Origin: an uncultured Ruminococcus sp.
GTDB taxonomy: Bacteria > Bacillota > Clostridia > Oscillospirales > Ruminococcaceae
DNA: 64,000 nt
Assembly (NCBI GenBank): GCA_902786965.1
Contig: CADAEJ010000010.1
Location: 1-64,000, forward strand
Reading direction: 5' to 3'
Under the pieces are notes generated by a model, which saw only the letters and a list, made by a program, of their open reading frames with translations, was not told the DNA's origin and did no database searches. The position numbers and the translations under genes were made by a program. This document shows positions 19,401-26,696 of the stretch, in pieces. Numbering within the stretch: the stretch's first letter is position 1; every line of letters starts with the position of its first letter.

Positions 19401-19685
19401 ATGACAAAGGCAGAACTCGTTAGCAAGATCGCTGAAAAAGGCGGCTATACTAAGAAGGATGCTGAAAAGGCACTTTCAACCGTAGTTGGATCTATCACAG
19501 ATGTACTCACAGCAGGCGACAAGGTAACACTTATCGGCTTTGGTACTTTCGAGGTACGTCAGAGAGCTGCAAAGAAGGGCATCAACCCAAGCACAAAGCA
19601 GCCTGTAAAGATCCCTGCAAAGAAGGTTCCTGCATTCAAGGCAGGCAAGGCACTCAAGGAAGCAGTTGCTAAGAAAAAGAAGTAA
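19401..19685 (+). CDS. hup: DNA-binding protein HU
   Basis: A 94-residue nucleoid protein that bends DNA as a dimer. The family pattern is clear: KAELVSKIAEKGGYTKKDAEK, GFGTFEVRQRAA, NPSTKQPVKIPAKKVPAFKAGKALK. A slightly longer lysine tail (KKKK) ends the protein. It has an AGGAGG site and its own terminator downstream. Codon use looks biased toward high expression. Confidence 0.98.
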   Translation: MTKAELVSKIAEKGGYTKKDAEKALSTVVGSITDVLTAGDKVTLIGFGTFEVRQRAAKKGINPSTKQPVKIPAKKVPAFKAGKALKEAVAKKKK

Positions 19686-19695
19686 TTGAGAATTA

Positions 19696-19726
19696 GAGCC
19701 TGGCTTTTCAGTCAGGTTCTTTTTTC
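19696..19726 (+). terminator. Terminator after hup
   Basis: GAGCCTG (19696-19702) pairs with CAGGTTC (19713-19719), followed by a run of T. Confidence 0.85.
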
Positions 19727-19741
19727 TAACAGAGGTAAATA

Positions 19742-19984
19742 ATGAGACTTGATAAATATTTGAAGGTCTCGCGCATAATCAAGCGCAGGACCGTTGCAAA
19801 CGAGGCTTGCGATGCTGGAAAGATACTTGTAGGGGACAAGGTCGCAAGAGCATCGTACGATGTTAAGATAGGTGATATAATCACTATAAATATGGGGCAG
19901 AAGCCTCTTAAAGTCAGGGTGCTTGGAGTAAGCGAGCACGCGACAAAGGATACCGCCTGCGAAAACTATGAAGTGATAGGCTGA
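19742..19984 (+). CDS. rqcP: S4-domain RNA-binding protein RqcP (YabO/Hsp15-like)
   Basis: An 80-residue protein consisting of an S4 RNA-binding domain: MRLDKYLKVSRIIKRRTVANEACDAG followed by VGDKVARASYDVKIGDII. RqcP binds stalled 50S subunits and helps RqcH add alanine tails to stuck chains. The usual gene order in sporulating relatives is mazG-rqcP(yabO)-yabP-yabQ-divIC. Here yabP, yabQ and divIC are missing and the SGNH lipoprotein array starts 25 bases later. Confidence 0.93.
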   Translation: MRLDKYLKVSRIIKRRTVANEACDAGKILVGDKVARASYDVKIGDIITINMGQKPLKVRVLGVSEHATKDTACENYEVIG

Positions 19985-20009
19985 GCAGACGTATAAAGAG
20001 GGAATTAAA

Positions 20010-20969
20010 ATGAATAAAAGAATCGTTGCAGCATTGGTGGCTGTGTGTGTTGCCGCAGCAAGTGTTACCGCGTGCAGTGAGGACAAAAGCGATGACCGCA
20101 GTGAGGTATTCACCGAACTTGCGCAGACCGCAGAGATTACTGATACGCAAACACAAAGCAAGACACAAACTACAACTACCACCACAACGACGACCACCAC
20201 CACAACAACTACTACTACGACAACGACAACAACTACCACTACCACTACAACAACTGCTGCCGCGACCACTGCGAAACCATCAACGACCGCTGCGGCAAAA
20301 ACATCTGCGGCAAAACCTGCAACTGCGGCAACAAAACAAACCACAGCCAAGCAGACCACGGCAGTTTCACGCATAAGCGGCAGCTCGGCGAATGTGGCAT
20401 TTTACAAGCAGCACCTGTTTGTTATGGGTGATTCCGTAGCAAGCGGATATGCAGCATACGGACGCATACCTTCTGCGCACAGCGTTGCAAAGGTCAATGT
20501 CTCCGCGCGCAGCGCCGATTATCAGATACCGCTCGCAAAATCGGCAAATCCGCCGCTGATACTTACCTCAATGGGTATGAACGATTGGGGAGTATCAACT
20601 GCCACATTTATCTCAAGCTATACGGCGTTTCTCAAAAAACTGCGCGCACAGCTGCCTAAAAGTATTATCCTTGTCGGCGCGATAACTCCGACAGCTGCCG
20701 TCAATAAGTATCCGCACGTCAATCCCAGAGTCGTGCAGAGCCATAATATCGGGCTCAAACAGCTCGTACAATCGCTCAACGACCCGGGCATCATATTTTT
20801 TGATGCGTACAGCGTTGTTGTGGGAAATGACGGAACGTATATGCAGCCGCAGTACGCTGCCTTTGACGGACTTCATCTTCAGCCTGCGGCGTATGATGCA
20901 CTTTTGAACGCAATGGCTGTCGTGCTTGACCAAAAAGGTGCAAAAGAGAAAATTCTTGCATATAAATAG
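20010..20969 (+). CDS. SGNH-hydrolase lipoprotein 1 with poly-Thr linker
   Basis: A 319-residue secreted lipoprotein. Signal peptide with lipobox cysteine in VTACSEDK (about residue 22); then a pure run of 29 threonines, a Thr/Ala/Lys linker, and an SGNH/GDSL esterase domain from about 128. The catalytic blocks are visible: FVMGDSVASGYAAYG (serine), TSMGMNDWG (Gly-Asn block) and FDGLHLQPAAY (Asp-His pair). The GDS block reads MGDSV, close to the family norm. The linker suggests the domain is held away from the membrane or wall. The substrate is unknown; an acyl or acetyl esterase acting on wall polymers or plant glycans is likely. Confidence 0.88.
   Translation: MNKRIVAALVAVCVAAASVTACSEDKSDDRSEVFTELAQTAEITDTQTQSKTQTTTTTTTTTTTTTTTTTTTTTTTTTTTTTAAATTAKPSTTAAAKTSAAKPATAATKQTTAKQTTAVSRISGSSANVAFYKQHLFVMGDSVASGYAAYGRIPSAHSVAKVNVSARSADYQIPLAKSANPPLILTSMGMNDWGVSTATFISSYTAFLKKLRAQLPKSIILVGAITPTAAVNKYPHVNPRVVQSHNIGLKQLVQSLNDPGIIFFDAYSVVVGNDGTYMQPQYAAFDGLHLQPAAYDALLNAMAVVLDQKGAKEKILAYK
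20169..20255 (+). repeat. 29 consecutive threonine codons
   Basis: An uninterrupted ACN codon run encoding the linker of SGNH lipoprotein 1. The codons vary at the third position, so this is protein-level selection or older expansion, not a pure trinucleotide slip. Confidence 0.9.
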
Positions 20970-20992
20970 CGCAAATGCGCGTGTTATCGAAA

Positions 20993-21020
20993 GGGGACAG
21001 GTCTGCTGTCCTCTTTTTTT
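20993..21020 (+). terminator. Terminator after SGNH 1
   Basis: GGGGACAG (20993-21000) pairs with CTGTCCTC (21006-21013), then seven T. Confidence 0.88.
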
Positions 21021-21021
21021 G

Positions 21022-21050
21022 TTGACATTTGGTAAACAAAGTGTTATAAT
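21022..21050 (+). promoter_or_regulatory. Consensus promoter of SGNH 2
   Basis: Perfect TTGACA (21022-21027), a 17-base spacer and perfect TATAAT (21045-21050). This is the strongest match to the vegetative consensus in the window. Confidence 0.9.
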
Positions 21051-21087
21051 GTAAAAATCAAAAGAAAAGAGAAAAGAGGAAAGTAAT

Positions 21088-22449
21088 TTGAGTAAAAAGA
21101 TATTAACAGCGGTGCTTTGTCTGTGTCTTGCCGCTTTGCAGCTTACAAGCTGCGGCAATGATATATCAAACACCGGTGACGTTTCAAGAGCAGAGCAGAC
21201 CACGACTTCGGCTGAACCATCGTCTTTGGACGATTCATCAAGCAGCGACAGCAGCGCAGCAGAAGCATCGGTAAAGGAGTATGCTGTCAGCGTGTCAGTC
21301 GGCGAGGAGTATACCGCGCAAAAGCTCGGCGAGCTTGCAGTGGGCGGCTCGGGTATGACCTATACCTTTGATGACGGCTCTCAAAGCAAAAAGTTCGATA
21401 CTATCGAATCGTCTGTTATCAACCTTACAGCCGAGAACAGCGACGGGTTCAAGTCGCATATCGTCATCAAGGTGATATCTGCCGACCACACAGCCCCTGT
21501 CTTTACGGGTGTTAAGGACATCGTTGTAGAACAGGGCGACCCTGTTGACCTCAAATCCGGCGTGAGCGCTAAGGACGATATCGACGGCGAGGTGAGCTTT
21601 ACCGTTGCATATGACGATACCGACCTTGATACAAGCTCGGTGGGCAAGCATAACCTTACATATACCGCAAAGGACAGCGCAGGCAATATCGCCACTGCAA
21701 ATGCGACTATCGAGGTAAAGGCAAAGCAGACTCAGAAACAGACCCAGCAAACGCAGAAACAGACCCAGCAGACGCAAAAGCAGACCCAGCAGACGCAAAA
21801 GCAGACCCAGCAGCCTGTTACGCCAAAGCCGCCCGCAGGCAGCTCTGCAAACGTTTCGTTCTATCAGAACATTATGCACGTTGCGGGTGACTCAATCGCC
21901 TACGGCTTCTGCGCTTACGGATATATCCCTATCGAGCATAACATCGCGCAGGGCAGCCTTGCTATGAGAAACTACACATCATACGGCTGGTTCAATGTCA
22001 ACGGCAGACAGATGAGATGTATGGACGCTGTCGTTACCCTTAAACCGAAGCTTCTGTATGTTTCAATGGGTATGAACGATATCAATATCACAAACGCGCA
22101 GACATATGCCAATAACTATGTGGGATTTTTGAAACAGGTCAGGGCAAAAGTGCCTAACTGTATCATCGTTGCGGCAAATATCACACCGACCGAGGCAAGA
22201 AGAACTGATTTCAGCGTTACCAAGATAAGAAACTGCAATCTGCTTATGCAGAACGCTGTCAAGGCGATGAATGACCCTAACATCATTCTGTTTGATGCTT
22301 ACAGCGTTGTTTCCGCCGGCGGAACATATATGGCAAGCGGCTACGGCGCAGGTGACGGTATCCACCTTGCAGGTCACGTTTATCAGAAGCTGCTCAACAG
22401 CCTTGCTATCGTGCTTGACCAGTACAGCGTAAGGCAAAGGTTGTCGTAA
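21088..22449 (+). CDS. SGNH-hydrolase lipoprotein 2 with Ig-like domain
   Basis: A 453-residue lipoprotein from a TTG start with an AGAGGAAAG site. Order of parts: signal peptide and lipobox (LTSCGND), a Ser/Asp-rich linker, a beta-type region, an Ig-like domain of the DUF5011/HYR kind (DHTAPVFTGVKDIVVEQGD to YTAKDSAGNIATANATIEV), a Gln-Thr-Lys repeat linker, then an SGNH domain. Catalytic blocks: VAGDSIAYGFCAYG, VSMGMNDINI and GDGIHLAGH. SGNH 4 has the same architecture, so the pair looks like a recent duplication. Confidence 0.88.
   Translation: MSKKILTAVLCLCLAALQLTSCGNDISNTGDVSRAEQTTTSAEPSSLDDSSSSDSSAAEASVKEYAVSVSVGEEYTAQKLGELAVGGSGMTYTFDDGSQSKKFDTIESSVINLTAENSDGFKSHIVIKVISADHTAPVFTGVKDIVVEQGDPVDLKSGVSAKDDIDGEVSFTVAYDDTDLDTSSVGKHNLTYTAKDSAGNIATANATIEVKAKQTQKQTQQTQKQTQQTQKQTQQTQKQTQQPVTPKPPAGSSANVSFYQNIMHVAGDSIAYGFCAYGYIPIEHNIAQGSLAMRNYTSYGWFNVNGRQMRCMDAVVTLKPKLLYVSMGMNDINITNAQTYANNYVGFLKQVRAKVPNCIIVAANITPTEARRTDFSVTKIRNCNLLMQNAVKAMNDPNIILFDAYSVVSAGGTYMASGYGAGDGIHLAGHVYQKLLNSLAIVLDQYSVRQRLS
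21727..21813 (+). repeat. 21-bp tandem repeat coding Gln-Thr-Gln-Lys linker
   Basis: About four units of a 7-residue repeat (QTQKQTQ) inside SGNH lipoprotein 2. The last units are nearly identical at the DNA level, so copy number may vary between strains. Confidence 0.9.
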
Positions 22450-22470
22450 AGGCTAAAATATGTATTTTTA

Positions 22471-22507
22471 AGGGAGCATTTTTGTTAAAAAGTGCTCTCT
22501 TCGTTTT
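22471..22507 (+). terminator. Terminator after SGNH 2
   Basis: AGGGAGCATTTTT and AAAAAGTGCTCTCT form a long stem with a 3-base loop, followed by TCGTTTT. Confidence 0.75.
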
Positions 22508-22508
22508 G

Positions 22509-22537
22509 TTGACAAAATGCGACAACGGTGGTAAAAT
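22509..22537 (+). promoter_or_regulatory. Promoter of SGNH 3
   Basis: TTGACA (22509-22514), a 17-base spacer and TAAAAT (22532-22537). Confidence 0.82.
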
Positions 22538-22579
22538 AACAAGTGTATGTGTAAACCTGAAATTTTGTGGAGGAACAAT

Positions 22580-23428
22580 ATGTTAAAAAAAGCAGCAGCG
22601 CTTATATTATCCGCTGCACTCGCGCTTGCAGCATTCACAGGCTGCGGGAACAAGATACAGGGACATGAGGCAAAGATCATCACGCAGAGCGATACGAGCG
22701 AGCAGCAGGTGACAAATAAAGAGATCAAACCGCTGTATGACCCGGATATCGAAAAAGCAAAGGATATCGACTACCTCAATGCAGATAATATGCAGTTCTA
22801 TTTTGATCGCCTCGTTGTCGCAGGTGATTCTATCGCAAACGGCTGGCAGTATTATAATATCCTGCCAAAGAGCAGAAGCATAGCCTACGGCGGACTTTCT
22901 ACATTCGGCTTCTCGGTGTGGGAGTTCGATACCACGGGAACATCTATGAGTATGCAGGATACGCTGAAAAAGGTAAACCCCACGCTTTTGTATATCTGCC
23001 TTGGTATGAATGATGTCAATCAGATATCTGCCGATGAGTATGTAAAGCAGTATAAAGAGCTCTTGCAGAACATAAAAAAGATAGTACCGGACTGTCTTGT
23101 GGTAGTACAGAGCATCACACCCGTTGCATCGACCAACGAGTACCCGAAAGTAACCAACGATGCTATAAAGAAGTATAACGCAAAGCTTCAGCAGATGCTC
23201 CCCACCCTCGGCAGAGAGGATATCATCTATTTCAATGCCTATAATTCTCTGCTTGACAGCAAGGGTATGATGGATGCAAAGTACGATGCAGGCGATGGTC
23301 TGCACATCAATACCGATGCTTATAAAAAGCTGCTTGCAGACCTCAGCAAGCGCCTGAATGCCGAAATGGCAAAACAGCGCCTTGAAGCATACGAGCAGCA
23401 GCGTAAGGAAAGTGAAAAGAAACAGTAA
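22580..23428 (+). CDS. SGNH-hydrolase lipoprotein 3
   Basis: A 282-residue lipoprotein and the shortest of the array: lipobox FTGCGNK (cysteine about 22), a short linker and an SGNH domain without an Ig-like module. Catalytic blocks: VVAGDSIANGWQYY, ICLGMNDVNQ and GDGLHINTDAY. A charged C-terminal helix rich in Glu/Gln/Lys (EAYEQQRKESEKKQ) ends it. ATG 22580 is chosen for the TGGAGGA site; the upstream frame to 22547 has none. Confidence 0.88.
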   Translation: MLKKAAALILSAALALAAFTGCGNKIQGHEAKIITQSDTSEQQVTNKEIKPLYDPDIEKAKDIDYLNADNMQFYFDRLVVAGDSIANGWQYYNILPKSRSIAYGGLSTFGFSVWEFDTTGTSMSMQDTLKKVNPTLLYICLGMNDVNQISADEYVKQYKELLQNIKKIVPDCLVVVQSITPVASTNEYPKVTNDAIKKYNAKLQQMLPTLGREDIIYFNAYNSLLDSKGMMDAKYDAGDGLHINTDAYKKLLADLSKRLNAEMAKQRLEAYEQQRKESEKKQ

Positions 23429-23457
23429 ACATATCCAAGATATTTGGAGGAAATGAT

Positions 23458-24703
23458 ATGAGAACGAAAAGATCAAGACTTGCGGCAATAACCGGAGCAA
23501 TAGCAATAGCGCTCACAGGCTGCGGCAATGACGTTTCGCATAGATCTCTCGACGAGGGTTCAAGCGGTGCAGTTGACGCATCAGCATCAACGTACAGCAT
23601 AAATGCGCAGGTCAATACAGCATATTCGGCGCAAAAGCTGGGAGATCTTGCAACGCTCGGTGACGGGTATAAGTTTGAGTTCACAGACAGTGAAAACGAT
23701 GTAAAGTTCAGCAAGCTCGGCAAAAGCTTTGTTACCGTCAAAGCTACGTACGGATCATCATCAAAGGTCATAACCCTCAATGTAAATGTCGTCGATACCA
23801 CAAGCCCCGTTTTCAGCGGCATAAAGGATATCACGATAAATGCGGGCGAAACAATTGATCTCAAAAGCGGCGTGAGCGTTACGGATAATTATGACGAACA
23901 CGTTGAGTTCACAGTATCCTTTGATAAGGACGATAAGGATACCGCAGCACCCGGAACGCACGTTATTACTTATGTCGCAAAGGATCAGTCGGGAAATGTC
24001 GCATCAAGGAAAGCAACGCTCACCATTACAGGCGAAACAAAGCAGACCACACAGACCACGCAGGCTGCCACCGCACCAAAGCCTACCGAGACCTCACAGG
24101 GTAGTTATCGCAGGCGACTCTATCGCATACGGATTCTGTGCGTACGGCTATGTGCCCTATGAGCATAACATCGCAAAGGGAAGCACCGCAATGCGCAATT
24201 ACAGCGATACCAGCCTGTTTATGTTTGATCCTACGGGTACATCGCTGTCAATGATGGACGCTATCAAGGCGGTCAGACCGAGTCTGCTGTACATCTCAAT
24301 GGGTATGAACGATGTTAACCTTATCGACGCACAAACCTATACCGCTAACTATAAGGAGTTCATACAGAAAGCAAAGCAGCAGGTGCCAGACTGCGTAATG
24401 GTCGCAGCGACTATCACACCTATCTCTGCGGCATCCAACTTTACCGATATCAACAAGATACGCGCCTGCAACGATGGCGTAAAGAAACTGGTCGAGGAAA
24501 TGAATGACCCCAATGTTATCCTCTTTGACGCTTACAGCGTTATAGTCGGCGACGACGGTATGTATTCAGCACCAAACACCACAGGACCCGACGGCATACA
24601 CCTCTCGGGAGCTTGCTATCAGAAATTGCTTGATAACCTCGCTGTCCGCCTTGACCAGTACAGCGCAAAGGATAAGATCGAGCAGATCGAGTCAAAAAGA
24701 TGA
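23458..24703 (+). pseudogene. SGNH-hydrolase lipoprotein 4, frame broken
   Basis: Reads as a lipoprotein (LTGCGND), then an Ig-like domain as in SGNH 2, a Thr linker (QTTQTTQAATAPKPTETSQG), and a sudden frame change at about 24100. The SGNH domain continues in another frame with VIAGDSIAYGFCAYGYVPYEHNIAKGS, SMGMNDVNL and PDGIHLSGA up to 24703. Compared with SGNH 2, about ten residues equivalent to SSANVSFYQN are missing at the junction, so this is a small deletion rather than a single base slip. GTAGTT at 24101-24106 can be read as Gly-Ser in the first frame and Val-Val in the second, which suggests loss between two copies of a short repeat. If real, the enzyme domain is not made; if an assembly error, the gene is intact. 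Confidence 0.82.
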
Positions 24704-24713
24704 CAAATACCCC

Positions 24714-24744
24714 AAAAGAGCATCCTAAAAAGATGCTCTTTTTT
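24714..24744 (+). terminator. Terminator closing the SGNH array
   Basis: AAAAGAGCATC and GATGCTCTTTT form an 11-bp stem with loop CTAAAAA, followed by T. Confidence 0.9.
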
Positions 24745-24756
24745 ATGTGCAGAAAC

Positions 24757-24785
24757 TTTACTTTTGAGCAGTTTTGTGATATAAT
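24757..24785 (+). promoter_or_regulatory. Extended -10 promoter of the aminotransferase operon
   Basis: TTTACT (24757-24762), a 17-base spacer and TATAAT (24780-24785), preceded by TG one base upstream (TGATATAAT). Confidence 0.72.
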
Positions 24786-24851
24786 GATTTGTGTATGTTT
24801 TTCGGTGCAGATGTGCCGAAAAAAGTTTAAACGAAAGGTTTGGCGATTTTT

Positions 24852-26045
24852 ATGGATTACAGATTTTCAAAAAAGGTATCAAATCTTAAAGCATCAGCAA
24901 TAAGAGAGATACTCAAATTCACATCAGACCCCGAGGTCATCTCGTTTGCCGCAGGCAACCCTGCTCCCGAGGCGTTCCCAACGCAGAAGCTTACCGACAT
25001 CTCGAAGCAGATCTTCGAGCAGGATCCGATCCTTGCGCTTCAGTACAGCATCTCCGAGGGCTATACGCCCCTGCGTGACCTGCTCAAGAAGGAGCTTGAA
25101 AAGAAGGGCGAGTTCGACCCGCAAAGAGATGACCTTATCATCACCAGCGGCGCACAGCAGGCTAACGAGCTTGCCGCAAAGGTACTGTGCGACGAGGGTG
25201 ACGTGCTTGTTGCCGAGAGCCCGTCATTCATCGGCTCACTCAATGCGTTCAAATCGTACAATGTTGACCTCAGAGGCGTGACCTTGCAGCCGGACGGTAT
25301 GGATCTTGCAGAGCTTGAAAGCGTGCTTGCAAATGGTAATGCAAAGATTATCTACATAATCTCGAATTTCCAGAATCCTACCGGCAGGACCACAAGCCTT
25401 GAAAAGAGAAAGGCGATTTATGAACTTGCTAAAAAATACGGCACGATGATACTTGAGGATAACCCATACGGCGACCTTCGCATCGCAGGTGAGAACATCG
25501 CATCTATCAAAAGTATGGACAAAGACGGCATAGTTATGTATTCAAGGACCTTCTCAAAGATACTCGCACCGGGTATCAGAGTCGGCTATATAAGCGCACC
25601 TAAAGAGGTCATCGGCAAAATGGTCGTTTGCAAGCAGGTATCTGACGTTCATTCAAACATCTGGGCACAGCTCCTTGCATACAAGTTCATGACAAGTGTT
25701 GACATGGGCGAGCATATCAAGGGCTTGCAGGCTATCTACCGCAAAAAGTGCGACCTTATGATAAGCGAAATGAAAAAGCATTTCTCCTCAAAGATAAAGT
25801 ACGAGGTACCGCAGGGCGGTCTGTTCATCTGGTGTACGCTGCCTGATGACTGTGATATGCCTGCGTTCTGCAAAAAGGCGGTCAGCGAGTATAAGGTCGC
25901 TGTCGTTCCAGGCAACGCATTTATGATAAGCGAGTCAGACAAGTCGACCTCGTTCAGACTCAATTTCTCCACACCGACAGACGAGCAGATAATCAAGGGC
26001 TGTGAGCTTCTTGGCAAGCTGTCAAAGGATATGTTCGGCGAATAA
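24852..26045 (+). CDS. PLP-dependent class I/II aminotransferase
   Basis: A 397-residue fold-type I aminotransferase of the LysN/2-aminoadipate and GntR-associated branch, without a DNA-binding domain. Motifs: FAAGNPAPEAFP (N-terminal arm), SNFQNPTGRTT (substrate side), LEDNPYGDLR (aspartate to pyridine N) and SRTFSKILAPGIRVGY with the Schiff-base lysine. Substrate is not assignable; broad 2-oxoacid/amino acid transamination is likely. ATG 24852 is chosen over an upstream TTG that touches the AAAGG site. A methyltransferase follows after 14 bases. Confidence 0.9.
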   Translation: MDYRFSKKVSNLKASAIREILKFTSDPEVISFAAGNPAPEAFPTQKLTDISKQIFEQDPILALQYSISEGYTPLRDLLKKELEKKGEFDPQRDDLIITSGAQQANELAAKVLCDEGDVLVAESPSFIGSLNAFKSYNVDLRGVTLQPDGMDLAELESVLANGNAKIIYIISNFQNPTGRTTSLEKRKAIYELAKKYGTMILEDNPYGDLRIAGENIASIKSMDKDGIVMYSRTFSKILAPGIRVGYISAPKEVIGKMVVCKQVSDVHSNIWAQLLAYKFMTSVDMGEHIKGLQAIYRKKCDLMISEMKKHFSSKIKYEVPQGGLFIWCTLPDDCDMPAFCKKAVSEYKVAVVPGNAFMISESDKSTSFRLNFSTPTDEQIIKGCELLGKLSKDMFGE

Positions 26046-26059
26046 CGAAAGGAGAGAAA

Positions 26060-26662
26060 ATGTTCTGGGATAATGTATCAGGCATTTACGATGTCTTTGA
26101 AGACGTATACAACGGCGACGTGAACAGGCAGGTAGCCCTCAAGGTCGCATCCTGCGTGCAAAGCGATGATATAGTGCTTGAGCTTGCCTGCGGAACGGGT
26201 ATGATAACCAAGTGCGTTGCACCCGCCTGCAAAAAGATAGTTGCGACCGATTTCTCGGTCGGTATGCTCAAAAAGACAGAGGAAAACTGCTTCGGACTTA
26301 AAAACGTTGTTTTGAGAAAAGCCGATATCACCAACATCAACTGCAAGGACGAAACCTTTGATAAGGTCATCGCAGGCAACGTGATACACCTGCTCGATGA
26401 TGCGCACAAAGCCGTCAGCGAAATGTTCAGAGTGTGCAGAAGGGGAGGACTTGTCATCATACCGACCTACATAAACAAGGACGAGAACGGCGGTCAGAAC
26501 CTTCTTACGCAGATAGTCGGAAAGGCGGGCGCAGATTTCAAGCGCCAGTTCACCCTTGAAAGCTATAAGCAGTTTTTCGAGGACGAGGGCTATGCAGACG
26601 GCGAGTATACAATGTTTGACGGCAGAGTGCCCTGCGCAGTCGCCGTGCTGAAAAAGCCCTGA
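26060..26662 (+). CDS. Class I SAM-dependent methyltransferase
   Basis: A 200-residue Rossmann methyltransferase with the SAM site VLELACGTGMITK (about 37-49), the acidic end of strand 2 (VATDFS), strand 4 (FDKVIAGNVIHLL) and GGLVIIPTYIN. This is the UbiE/type 11 pattern for small molecules. The substrate is unknown. AAGGAGAG lies just before the ATG, and the operon continues 34 bases on into the permease. Confidence 0.9.
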   Translation: MFWDNVSGIYDVFEDVYNGDVNRQVALKVASCVQSDDIVLELACGTGMITKCVAPACKKIVATDFSVGMLKKTEENCFGLKNVVLRKADITNINCKDETFDKVIAGNVIHLLDDAHKAVSEMFRVCRRGGLVIIPTYINKDENGGQNLLTQIVGKAGADFKRQFTLESYKQFFEDEGYADGEYTMFDGRVPCAVAVLKKP

Positions 26663-26696
26663 CAGAGTAAGTCACAGATAAGAAAGGGGTGGTGGT

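Noticed and set aside
19712..20374. Long minus-strand frame with a poly-valine run
   Set aside because: It is the antisense of the threonine run of SGNH lipoprotein 1 and has no ribosome site or family match.
21727..21813. 21-bp repeats as a CRISPR array
   Set aside because: Units are contiguous without spacers and encode an in-frame Gln/Thr/Lys linker.
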